Positions 29,049 through 36,865 of a stretch of DNA of 64,000 bases are shown here, in pieces; position 1 is the first letter of the stretch; every line of letters begins with the position of its first letter. The stretch is from assembly GCF_003416895.1 (NCBI RefSeq), contig NZ_QVIO01000001.1, positions 310,001 through 374,000 on the forward strand, given 5' to 3'. The DNA comes from Duganella sp. BJB476. GTDB taxonomy: Bacteria > Pseudomonadota > Gammaproteobacteria > Burkholderiales > Burkholderiaceae_D. Under the pieces are notes generated by a model. The model ran no database searches. It saw only the letters and a program-made list of their open reading frames with translations, and had not been told where the DNA came from. The translations under genes were made by a program, and so were the position numbers.

Positions 29049-29798
29049 ATGGGCCCAACAGGAATGACACTGCAATTTTTAACTCACTCTATCCCTGACA
29101 TAATCTTCACGTTGTATTTGCTGGTGTACTTTCCTGCCGATAGCATTTGGCGCGGTTTATCCAAGACGCCACCCAAGCCAAAACTCCCCAATTTGCAGAG
29201 CTACTGGCGGCAGGGGCGTTTTGTTCTGGTACTCCTCGCTGCGTTTATGCTGGTTAAGTGGTCGGGAAATCACTCGGCCAGTCAGCTTGGCTTGGATATC
29301 CCGCTATCGCCCGGTGGGACTTGGGGGCTGGTGATCGTTACCGTTTTCATGGCGGTTATGCATGTTCTGGGCAAGCGGGCGGAATCCAAAATGACTCCGG
29401 AAGATCGCCTCAAGCAAGAGGACAAACTACGAGAGTTGCAGATTTCAATGCCACAGACGCGCATTGAAATCGCGGCGTACTTCGTGACCATGGTCGGCAT
29501 GACCGCGACTTGGGAGCTGTTATTCCGGGGCTATTTGCTGCTTGTGCTCACGCCGCTCACTGGATTGCCGCTCGCAGTCGCACTGGCTGCTATTTCTTAT
29601 GGAGCCGGACACGGTTTTAAGAACTTCAAGCAATTCTTTACCTCTATCGTTGTAGCGTTTGCGTTCACAATTGGATATGCGCTAACAGGTAGTTTGTGGT
29701 GGCTGATGGTGCTGCACGCAGCTGTGCCGATAACGATGTTCTATACCGCGCGTAAGTTGGGGCCCTCCGAACAAAAGCATTTTCAGCTTTCCCCATAA
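29049..29798 (+). CDS. CPBP-family-like intramembrane protein with degenerate active site
   Basis: A 249-residue membrane protein with about six to seven hydrophobic segments. It resembles CPBP (Rce1/Abi-type) glutamic intramembrane endopeptidases: TWELLFRGYLL at 154-164, ISYGAGHGF around H188 and LHAAVPI around H223. However, motif 1 normally begins Glu-Glu and here is Trp155-Glu156, and motif 3 lacks the usual Asn/Asp four residues after H223 (Pro instead). It may be inactive or have shifted chemistry. The start is uncertain; TTG 29022 or ATG 29064 are also possible. It lies in the AT-richer patch and is followed by the S46 gene. Confidence 0.65.
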   Translation: MGPTGMTLQFLTHSIPDIIFTLYLLVYFPADSIWRGLSKTPPKPKLPNLQSYWRQGRFVLVLLAAFMLVKWSGNHSASQLGLDIPLSPGGTWGLVIVTVFMAVMHVLGKRAESKMTPEDRLKQEDKLRELQISMPQTRIEIAAYFVTMVGMTATWELLFRGYLLLVLTPLTGLPLAVALAAISYGAGHGFKNFKQFFTSIVVAFAFTIGYALTGSLWWLMVLHAAVPITMFYTARKLGPSEQKHFQLSP

Positions 29799-29838
29799 GG
29801 AATATACTGCCGCCAGAACTCAAACTGGGGTGTATATC

Positions 29839-31980
29839 TTGTTAAAATATCTAGTACTTCCGGTGGCCCTGATGGGCGCCGCTGCGGCCCAGGCCGACGA
29901 AGGTCAATGGCAGCCATACCAGCTGCCGCAGCTGAAATCCGAATTGAAGCGCATCGGCATCACCATCCCTGCCGAGAAATTGTCCGATCTGTCCAAGCAT
30001 CCGATGAGCGCCATCGTTTCGCTGGGCGGCTGCTCGGCATCGTTCGTGTCGGACGCCGGCCTGGTCGTGACCAATCACCATTGCGCATATAGCGCGATCC
30101 AGCGCAACGCCACTCCTGAGCACAATTACATCGTCGACGGCTACCTGGCCAAGACCCGCGCCGAAGAGCTGCCGGGCGGCCCGAACACGCTGGTCTACGT
30201 GACCGACAAGGTCGAAAACGTCACCGATCGCGTACTCAAAGGCGTGAGCGACACCATGAGCGGCAAGCAGCGCCACGACGCCGTGGAAAAATCGATCAAG
30301 GCGCTGATCGCCGAATGCGAGAGCGACAAGTTCTACCGCTGCTCGGTGCCTGCCTTCCACCGCGGCCTGGAGTACTACCGCATCCGCCAGATGATGATAC
30401 GCGACGTGCGCCTGGTGTACGCGCCGGCCGACATGATCGGTAACTTCGGCGGCGACATCGACAACTACGAATGGCCACGCCAGGGCGGCGACTACTCCTT
30501 CCTGCGCGCCTACGTGGGCAAGGACGGCCGCCCGGCCGATCCGTCGCCGGACAACGTGCCTTACCACTCCAAGGACTTCCTGGTGGTCTCCGCCGCCGGC
30601 CTGAAAAACGGCGACCCGGTGCTGCTGGCCGGTTATCCGGGCCGCACCAGCCGCTACAAGCTGCCGTCGGAAATCCGCGCAGCGCGCGACTCGGCCTATC
30701 CGGCCAAGGTGGCCGAGATCCAGGCCGACCTGGACGTGATCGCCGCCGCCACCAAGGGCAATGCCGCCGCCGCCGTGCGTTACGCCAGCGTCGACAAGAG
30801 CATGAACAACGTGATGAAGAAAACCCAGGGCCTGCTGGACGGCTTTGAGCGCAAGGACATCGCCGCCATCAAGGACGTGCAGGACGCGGAGTTCCGCGCC
30901 TGGTACGCCAAACAGCCGGGCGTATCGAAAACCCTGCTGGCCGAACTGGATGCGGTGATCGCCGCCGACCTGGCGCTGAGCGACGAGGAATTCGGCTACA
31001 GCGTCGCCACCACCGGCGATCTGCTGAAGAGCGGGACCACCCTGTACCGCCTGGCGCGCGAAGCCGCCAAGCCGGACGCGGAACGCGAAACCGGCTACCA
31101 GGAGCGCGACCTGACCTTCATCAAGGCCCGCCTGAACCGCCTGGAGCAGTCGTATGTGGGCAGCGTCGACCAGGCGCGCTTTGTGGCCGCCTTGCAGCGC
31201 TACGCCAAGCTGCCGAAGTCCATGCACGTCCTCGGCATGGATGGTTTGCTGCCGGCCGTCGAGACGGTGCCGGCCCTGTACCTCAAGTCGTCGCTGGGCG
31301 ATACCGCCAAGCGCCTGGCGTGGGTGGGCAAGGACGCCGCCGCGCTGGCCGCGTCGGACGACGCGTTCCTGCAACTGGCCGTCAAGCTGGACGGCGTGAC
31401 GCAGTCGCTGATCGAACGCCGCAAGGAACTGGACGGCAACCTGGAACGCGTGATCCCGCAATACATGCAGGCCGTGATCGCATGGAAGAAGTCGCAGGGC
31501 AAGCCGGTCTACCCGGATGCGAATTCGACGCTGCGCGTGACCTACGGCACGGTGTCGCCTTACTCGCCTAAGGACGGCATCACCAAGGGCCCGTTCACCA
31601 CGATCGAAGGCATCGTCGAGAAGAACACCGGCAAGGATCCGTTCAACGCACCGCAAAAGCTGCTCGATGCGATCAAGGCCAAGCGCTATGGCCAGTTCAT
31701 GGATCCGATCCTGGGCACGGTGCCGGTCGACTTCCTGACCAGTGCCGACACCACCGGCGGCAATTCCGGCTCGGCGGTGATGAACAAGAACGGCGAGTTG
31801 ATCGGCCTGAATTTCGATTCGACCTACGAGTCCATCACCAAGGACTGGTACTTCGACACCGCCATCACCCGCGCCATCCACATGGATATCCGCTATATGC
31901 TGTGGGTGATGGCCGAAGTGGACCACGCTGATAACGTGCTCAAAGAGCTGACCATCAAGTATCCGGCCAAGAAAAAATAA
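29839..31980 (+). CDS. S46 family serine dipeptidyl-peptidase (DPP7/DPP11-like)
   Basis: A 713-residue exported peptidase. After the signal peptide (KYLVLPVALMGAAAAQA) come the S46 motifs: TNHHCAYS (catalytic His, residues 79-85), GGDIDNYEWPRQGGD with the catalytic Asp, and TTGGNSGSAV with nucleophile S643. Residue 661, which decides P1 preference in characterised enzymes (Gly for hydrophobic, Arg for acidic residues), is Ser here. The family removes N-terminal dipeptides in the periplasm. TTG 29839 is preferred because GGGGTG lies upstream; GTG 29830 is an alternative. pnuC starts at its last base. Confidence 0.9.
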   Translation: MLKYLVLPVALMGAAAAQADEGQWQPYQLPQLKSELKRIGITIPAEKLSDLSKHPMSAIVSLGGCSASFVSDAGLVVTNHHCAYSAIQRNATPEHNYIVDGYLAKTRAEELPGGPNTLVYVTDKVENVTDRVLKGVSDTMSGKQRHDAVEKSIKALIAECESDKFYRCSVPAFHRGLEYYRIRQMMIRDVRLVYAPADMIGNFGGDIDNYEWPRQGGDYSFLRAYVGKDGRPADPSPDNVPYHSKDFLVVSAAGLKNGDPVLLAGYPGRTSRYKLPSEIRAARDSAYPAKVAEIQADLDVIAAATKGNAAAAVRYASVDKSMNNVMKKTQGLLDGFERKDIAAIKDVQDAEFRAWYAKQPGVSKTLLAELDAVIAADLALSDEEFGYSVATTGDLLKSGTTLYRLAREAAKPDAERETGYQERDLTFIKARLNRLEQSYVGSVDQARFVAALQRYAKLPKSMHVLGMDGLLPAVETVPALYLKSSLGDTAKRLAWVGKDAAALAASDDAFLQLAVKLDGVTQSLIERRKELDGNLERVIPQYMQAVIAWKKSQGKPVYPDANSTLRVTYGTVSPYSPKDGITKGPFTTIEGIVEKNTGKDPFNAPQKLLDAIKAKRYGQFMDPILGTVPVDFLTSADTTGGNSGSAVMNKNGELIGLNFDSTYESITKDWYFDTAITRAIHMDIRYMLWVMAEVDHADNVLKELTIKYPAKKK

Positions 31981-32627
31981 TGAACGAGCTATCGGTTCTC
32001 CTGGGGTACCTGAACATGCCGTGGCACCTGGCAGGCGTGGCCACGTCCCCGCTGGAACTGGTGTCCTTCATTTTGTCGGTGGTCACGGTGTGGCTCAACA
32101 TCCGCCAGAGCCATTGGGGCTGGCTGTTCGCCATCATCTCGTCGGCCACCTACGGGCTGGTGTTCTTCGGTTCGCGGCTGTATGGCGACATGGGCTTGCA
32201 GCTGGTGTTCATCGCCGTGTCGTTCTTCGGCTGGTACCAGTGGCTGCATGGCGATGATAGCCACGATAGGCTGCCCGTCTCCACGCTGGACACGCGCGGC
32301 CGCTGGTGGGCCGCAGGCGGCTGGCTGGCTGGCTTCGCGCTGCTGGCCTGGTTCCTCAAGTCCTATACCGATACCGATGTGCCCAACTCCGACGGTTTCC
32401 TGACCGCCGGCAGCCTGGTCGGGCAGCTGCTGCTGTCGCGTAAGAAGGTCGAGAACTGGCATGTGTGGATCATCGTCGACGTGCTGTACGTAGCGCTGTA
32501 CCTGCACAAGCACCTGGTGCTGACGGCGGTGCTGTACGCGGTATTCGTCGGCATGGCGGTGATCGGCCTGCGCGCCTGGAGCCACGACCATACGGGCGGC
32601 CGCAACGGCCGCATGGCGCTGGAATGA
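31980..32627 (+). CDS. pnuC: PnuC-family vitamin transporter (nicotinamide riboside, or thiamine as PnuT)
   Basis: A 215-residue membrane protein with about seven helices. The family signature is WHVWIIVDVLY with W160, W163 and D167 (WxxWxxxN/D pattern of the substrate site). PnuC carries nicotinamide riboside by facilitated diffusion; the related PnuT carries thiamine and often sits near TPP-controlled receptors. Which of the two this is cannot be told by eye. The start overlaps the S46 peptidase stop by 1 nt, and its stop overlaps the NadR-like kinase by ATGA, so trapping by phosphorylation is likely. Confidence 0.88.
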   Translation: MNELSVLLGYLNMPWHLAGVATSPLELVSFILSVVTVWLNIRQSHWGWLFAIISSATYGLVFFGSRLYGDMGLQLVFIAVSFFGWYQWLHGDDSHDRLPVSTLDTRGRWWAAGGWLAGFALLAWFLKSYTDTDVPNSDGFLTAGSLVGQLLLSRKKVENWHVWIIVDVLYVALYLHKHLVLTAVLYAVFVGMAVIGLRAWSHDHTGGRNGRMALE

Positions 32628-33148
32628 GCGCGCACGCGCCGCTGCGGGTGGCCATACTGGGCACCACGTCGTCCGGCAAGTCGACGCTGGCGGCGGCGCT
32701 GGCCGAGCACTATCAAACGCTGTGGGTGCCCGAGTACCTGCGCGAGTTCGTCGACACCGAGGCCAGGATACCGGTGGCGGCGGACCAGTTCCACATCGCC
32801 GAGACGCAGCGCGACCGCGAGGATGCGGCCGTGCCGCGCGCCAACAAGTATCTTTTTTGCGACACCGCGCCGCTGATGACGGTGGTCTATGGCCGCCATT
32901 ATTTCGGCGGCATCGACGAGCAATTGGCCACGCTGGCGGCACAGCACCAGCAGGACTATGCCTGCACGCTGGTGACGGCGCCGGACATCCCCTGGGTGGC
33001 CGACGGCTTGCAGCGTGAATCCGAGGAAGTGAGCGTCATCATCAACCGCATGCTGCTGGACGAGCTGGCCACGCGTGGGATACCCTATCTGCTGGTGTCG
33101 GGCGATCCCGACGAGCGACTATCCCAAGTGAAGCGGCATCTACCATGA
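32624..33148 (+). CDS. NadR-like P-loop kinase (ribosylnicotinamide kinase domain)
   Basis: A 174-residue cytoplasmic protein made only of the kinase part of NadR; there is no HTH or nucleotidyl-transferase domain. Walker A is LGTTSSGKST (K19), Walker B-like LFCDTAPLMT, and VPEYLREFVD is a conserved segment of this group. It probably phosphorylates the vitamin brought in by the neighbouring PnuC-type carrier, giving one-way uptake. Nicotinamide riboside is the default substrate; thiamine must be considered because of the nearby TPP riboswitch. It overlaps genes on both sides by 4 nt. Confidence 0.85.
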   Translation: MSAHAPLRVAILGTTSSGKSTLAAALAEHYQTLWVPEYLREFVDTEARIPVAADQFHIAETQRDREDAAVPRANKYLFCDTAPLMTVVYGRHYFGGIDEQLATLAAQHQQDYACTLVTAPDIPWVADGLQRESEEVSVIINRMLLDELATRGIPYLLVSGDPDERLSQVKRHLP

Positions 33149-33870
33149 AGCAACGGCTGGCGGCGATATTGATGTGTGTGTCCCCGCTGGCGTTGGCCGA
33201 TACCGGCTACTACCTGGTCTCCACCTACGACGTGGAAGGCCAGGCATCCCTCGATTACAAATACTGGAACGCCCACTACAAGGGCTTTACCGTGGCGGCG
33301 CCGGAAATCGGCATCGGCTACGGCGTCACGTCGCGCTGGTACACCGAGGTGTACGCCAAGTGGACCAAATTCAACGGCGGCGCCAGTCACTGGGTGGAAA
33401 CGGCCTGGCAGAACGACTACCTGCTGACGCAAGGCCAGTATCCCTTCGACCTGGCGCTGCACACCAAAGTGGAAAAGGCGCGCGACAACGCCGAGGGCTA
33501 CGCGTTTGAATGGGGCCCGGTGCTGCAAACGGAAATCGGCCGCACGCAGTTCAACGCCAACCTGTTTTTCCAGCGCGACTATCGCGTGGCGCCGGGCGGC
33601 GGCGAGCATCCGATGGAGCTGACTTACCAGCTGCAAGTCAAACATAACTGGAAGCCGTGGCTGCAGCCTGGCGTGCAGGCGTTCGGCGAAGTGGGGAAGT
33701 GGAACGACTGGCTGCCATACCGGCAGCAGTCGCACCGCGCCGGACCGGCGGTGTTCGGACACCGCGATATCGGCCGGCAGGAGATCAAGTACGAATTCGC
33801 TTACCTGATCGGCAGGAATTCGGCACGCGCAGCGAAGAGTTTTTCGATGCGCGTGCAGCTGGTCTTTTAA
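33145..33870 (+). CDS. Outer-membrane beta-barrel hypothetical protein
   Basis: A 241-residue secreted protein with a signal peptide (KQRLAAILMCVSPLALA) and then regularly alternating beta strands rich in Tyr/Trp. It closes with MRVQLVF, a terminal Phe signature of outer-membrane barrels. I do not recognise a named family. Its position as last gene of the pnuC-kinase series, each overlapping the next, suggests a pore or accessory protein for the same small molecule. Its stop overlaps the stop of the convergent TonB-dependent receptor by 3 nt. Confidence 0.7.
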   Translation: MKQRLAAILMCVSPLALADTGYYLVSTYDVEGQASLDYKYWNAHYKGFTVAAPEIGIGYGVTSRWYTEVYAKWTKFNGGASHWVETAWQNDYLLTQGQYPFDLALHTKVEKARDNAEGYAFEWGPVLQTEIGRTQFNANLFFQRDYRVAPGGGEHPMELTYQLQVKHNWKPWLQPGVQAFGEVGKWNDWLPYRQQSHRAGPAVFGHRDIGRQEIKYEFAYLIGRNSARAAKSFSMRVQLVF

Positions 33871-36023
33871 AGGTCGAACTGGGCCGACACGCGGAAGGTG
33901 CGTGAGGCGCCCGGCATCAGGTAACCACCCAGTTCCGGCGTGACGTCGCGCCAGTAGAACTTGTCGAAGGCGTTGTCGATGCTGGCGCGCAGCGTGGTCT
34001 GGACGCCGCCGATACGGGTGGCGTAGGCGCCGCCCAGGTTCATCACATGGTAGCTCGGCACGAACACCTGGTTCGCGTTGTCGAACGCCTTCTTGCCCGA
34101 ATAGATCCAGTTGGCGCTGACCGACAGACCTGCCACTTGCGGCACCGCGTAGTCGGCGTAGACGGTCGACTTGAAGGCCGGGACGTCGGCGACGCGCTTG
34201 CCGTCCAGATCCGCCGAGCCGGTGTCGCGCTGCTGCGAGTTCAGCGCCATGGCCGATACGCCCACCGTCAGTTCACGCGAGGCGCGGCCGTTCAAAGCCA
34301 TTTCCAGGCCGCGGTGTTGCGCCTGGCCGTTGCGCACGAAGTAGCTTTGAGCGTCGGTGTATTCGAGGCCCTTGCGGATTTCGAACAGGGCCACGCTCGC
34401 GCTCAGGTCGGGATGGATGTCAGCCTTGACGCCCACTTCGACCTGCTTCGATTTGCCCGGCGCCAGCGCGCGGCCAAAGTTATTCGTGCCGATCGGTGCA
34501 ACGCCGCCATGCTCCAGACCCTGCGCATACGAGGTGTAGACCGAAACGTTGGGACGCAGGCTGTACACCAGCGCCACATTCGGCAGCCAGAAGCCGATGT
34601 CGGTGTGGGCGTCCGGCTGCAGAACGCCATTTTCGTCCGGGCCGACATATTCGACGCGCTTGACCTGCACATAGCGCGCGCCGGCGTGCAGCTTGAGTTG
34701 CTCGTTGATGCTCAGGATGTCCTGCGCGAACAAGGCACGCTCGTTGTCGCGGCGGCGTTCGGAGACCGGACCGCTGCTGCCGCCGGACGGCGCCACCATG
34801 ATCGGGTGGTAGATGTTGCTGAACGCGAGGCCGTCGGCGCCGGCCTGGGTGTACAGGTAGTTACCCCATTTCTCGCTGTTCTTGAACAGCGATGCGCCGC
34901 CGGTGAATTCATGCTTGAACGAGCCGGTGCTGAACTTGCCCTGCATCAGCGCCTGCACCGTCAGCGGCGATTTCTTTTCGCCCAGGCTGATGTAGTCGTA
35001 GACGTCGTAGTCGCCGTTGCCGCAGAAGCCGCCGTAGTACAGGCCTTGCGCACCGCAGCCGTAAGGGAAAGCGGTGTAGTCGTCGCGCTTGAATTGGTGC
35101 TGGTTGGCGCTGACGGTGGTGCTCCAGTCGGGCGTGAACTTGTATTCGAAGCGGGCGCCGATGTTGCTGCTGGTGGTCTCGACCGGACGGCTCCACGGCT
35201 GGTTGTTGAGCATGGTGTCGGCCGGGATGTTCGGCAGCGTCTGGTTGTTCAGCAGCTGGAAGCCGGGCGCGGTCACTTGCGATTTCTTCTGGTAGTCGGC
35301 GTCCACTTGCAGCAGCGCCTGCGGCGAGATCTTCCAGTCGAAGGCGGCCGAGACGAACTTGCGGTTGCCGTCGGCGCCCTTGATGTAGGAGCGCAGGCGT
35401 TCGGCGGCGGCGTTGAAGCGGTAGCCGAAGCGCTGGTCTTCAAAGCGGCCGCCCAGGTCGACGGCGCCGTACAGCGTGCCGCGTTCGCGTTCTTCCAGCA
35501 CCACCGTGCGCAGCGGCGTATCGGTCGGACGCTTGGTGACGTAGTTGACGATGCCGCCCGGCGTCGACACGCCAGATTGCAGGCCGGACAGGCCTTTCAG
35601 CACTTCCAGGCGTTCCTTGTTTTCCAGCGGGATCTGGGTGTCGGCCGAGATCGCCATGCCGTCCTTGCGGTAGCTGGAGGCGTTGTCCAGCTTGAAGCCG
35701 CGGATCGAGAACTGCTCCGAATAGCCGACCGCGTTGTAGGAGTCGCCGATGCTGGCGTCGTAGCGGGCGGCGTCGGTGGTGGAACGGATTTGCAGGTCCA
35801 GCATCTGCTGCGCGGTCAGCACGCTGACCGAGGCCGGGGTTTCCAGCAGCGGTGCGTTGGAGAAGCCGGCCACGCTGGCGCGGCTGGCCTGCGCCTTGGC
35901 GCCGGTGATCACCACTTCGGGCATGGCTTGCTCGGCGGCGGAGGTTTCAGCGGCGGCAACGCCGGGAAATGCATGGAGTACCGCCAGGGCGATGGCGGAA
36001 ACTGCGAATCTTGGTGTGTTCAT
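33867..36023 (-). CDS. TonB-dependent receptor, TPP-riboswitch controlled (thiamine-related uptake)
   Basis: A 718-residue outer-membrane receptor. It has a signal peptide (FAVSAIALAVLHAFPGVAAA), a TonB-box-like PEVVITG, a plug (SVSVLTAQQMLDLQ, QFSIRGFKLDN, RLEVLKGLSGLQSG, GGIVNYVTKRP) and a 22-strand-type barrel ending FRVSAQFDL. By sequence it would be labelled a siderophore receptor, but its leader carries a TPP riboswitch, which indicates thiamine or a precursor. A Cys pair (about 12 residues apart, GCGAQGL...FCG) lies in a probable extracellular loop. ATG 36023 has GAGAG upstream and starts the signal peptide. Confidence 0.88.
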   Translation of the reverse strand: MNTPRFAVSAIALAVLHAFPGVAAAETSAAEQAMPEVVITGAKAQASRASVAGFSNAPLLETPASVSVLTAQQMLDLQIRSTTDAARYDASIGDSYNAVGYSEQFSIRGFKLDNASSYRKDGMAISADTQIPLENKERLEVLKGLSGLQSGVSTPGGIVNYVTKRPTDTPLRTVVLEERERGTLYGAVDLGGRFEDQRFGYRFNAAAERLRSYIKGADGNRKFVSAAFDWKISPQALLQVDADYQKKSQVTAPGFQLLNNQTLPNIPADTMLNNQPWSRPVETTSSNIGARFEYKFTPDWSTTVSANQHQFKRDDYTAFPYGCGAQGLYYGGFCGNGDYDVYDYISLGEKKSPLTVQALMQGKFSTGSFKHEFTGGASLFKNSEKWGNYLYTQAGADGLAFSNIYHPIMVAPSGGSSGPVSERRRDNERALFAQDILSINEQLKLHAGARYVQVKRVEYVGPDENGVLQPDAHTDIGFWLPNVALVYSLRPNVSVYTSYAQGLEHGGVAPIGTNNFGRALAPGKSKQVEVGVKADIHPDLSASVALFEIRKGLEYTDAQSYFVRNGQAQHRGLEMALNGRASRELTVGVSAMALNSQQRDTGSADLDGKRVADVPAFKSTVYADYAVPQVAGLSVSANWIYSGKKAFDNANQVFVPSYHVMNLGGAYATRIGGVQTTLRASIDNAFDKFYWRDVTPELGGYLMPGASRTFRVSAQFDL

Positions 36024-36089
36024 GTGCTCTCTCTTTTGTTCTTGGCTGGGAGCCGCGAGGAGAGCCATCAAAGGAGGGGAGAACTACTT

Positions 36090-36174
36090 TGCGCTTTCCT
36101 TCGCTGGCATTATCCAGATCAGGTACGAAGGGTATCTCTCACCCGGCAGCAAAGCTCCAGGACCCCTAGCGAGG
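36090..36174 (-). promoter_or_regulatory. TPP riboswitch (THI element)
   Basis: Read on the minus strand, the leader contains the conserved TPP core: GGGGTCC, then GGGTGAGAGATACCC, ACCTGATCTGGATAATGCC and AGCGAAGG. This is the full set of pyrimidine- and pyrophosphate-sensor sequences. It ends about 65 nt before ATG 36023. A pyrimidine run (CTCCCCTCC) between the aptamer and the start could pair with the purine-rich GAGAGAG ribosome site when ligand is bound, which is an inference. High TPP should switch the receptor off. Confidence 0.92.
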
Positions 36175-36289
36175 CGCTAGTGTAGCACATGCGGTGCCGT
36201 GCGCCGCGATCCGCGCCGCGCCGCTACACTTGCGGTTTGCGCCACAAGGCGCCAACGAAGCAGACACAGCTATTAACGGAGGCGCCATC

Positions 36290-36865
36290 ATGTCCATACA
36301 TTTTGGCGACACTCTGCTGCATCGTGCAAGTGAAAGGGCAGGAATGAGGCAGTCGTATCAAGAGGGAAGCTGGTTTGCCATACCGTTGCTGGATGGCGGC
36401 TATGGCTGGGGCCTGGTGGCGCGTTTGTCGCCGGGCAGCAAGATCATGCTGGCGTATCTGTTCGGTCCCAAGCTGCCGCGCTTGCCGTCGCTGGAGGAGC
36501 TCAATACGCTGCAACCGCAGGACGCCGTCAAGGTGCTGCGGGTGGGCGACATGGCGCTGGCCAGTGGCCATTGGCGCGTGCTGGGCGATATCGCCGACTG
36601 GAATCCGGCGATGTGGCCGATGCCGCAGTTCCTGCGCCGCGCCGATGCGCTCAAGCGGGCCTGGCGCGTGACGTATTCGGATGCGGATCCGAGCCGCTCG
36701 GAGCGCGAAGAGTCCGTGCCTTACGATACGCAGGGCCTGGAGACGGACTCGCTGTACGGCTACGGCTCGACCGAGCTGCTGCTGACCAGGCTGCTGGAAC
36801 CGCAGGACCACCCGATCAACCGCAGCAGCGGTAGCGGTAGTAACAGCAGCGTCAGTCGCAGCTGA
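36290..36865 (+). CDS. Imm26-like immunity family protein
   Basis: A 191-residue cytoplasmic protein. The N-terminal half has the Imm26 pattern: EGSWFAIPLLDGGYGWGLVAR, a central GDMALASGHWRVLGDI segment and a charged C-terminal half that ends in a Ser/Gly-rich tail. Imm26 proteins protect against polymorphic toxins, but no toxin gene is adjacent, so it may be a stand-alone or repurposed copy. GGAGG at good distance supports ATG 36290. It overlaps the convergent secreted-protein gene by 14 nt. Confidence 0.65.
   Translation: MSIHFGDTLLHRASERAGMRQSYQEGSWFAIPLLDGGYGWGLVARLSPGSKIMLAYLFGPKLPRLPSLEELNTLQPQDAVKVLRVGDMALASGHWRVLGDIADWNPAMWPMPQFLRRADALKRAWRVTYSDADPSRSEREESVPYDTQGLETDSLYGYGSTELLLTRLLEPQDHPINRSSGSGSNSSVSRS

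Noticed and set aside
33867..36023. Calling the receptor a siderophore receptor
   Set aside because: The sequence similarity is general to the family; the TPP riboswitch in its leader is more specific evidence for a thiamine-related substrate, and no iron genes or Fur-like box were seen nearby.
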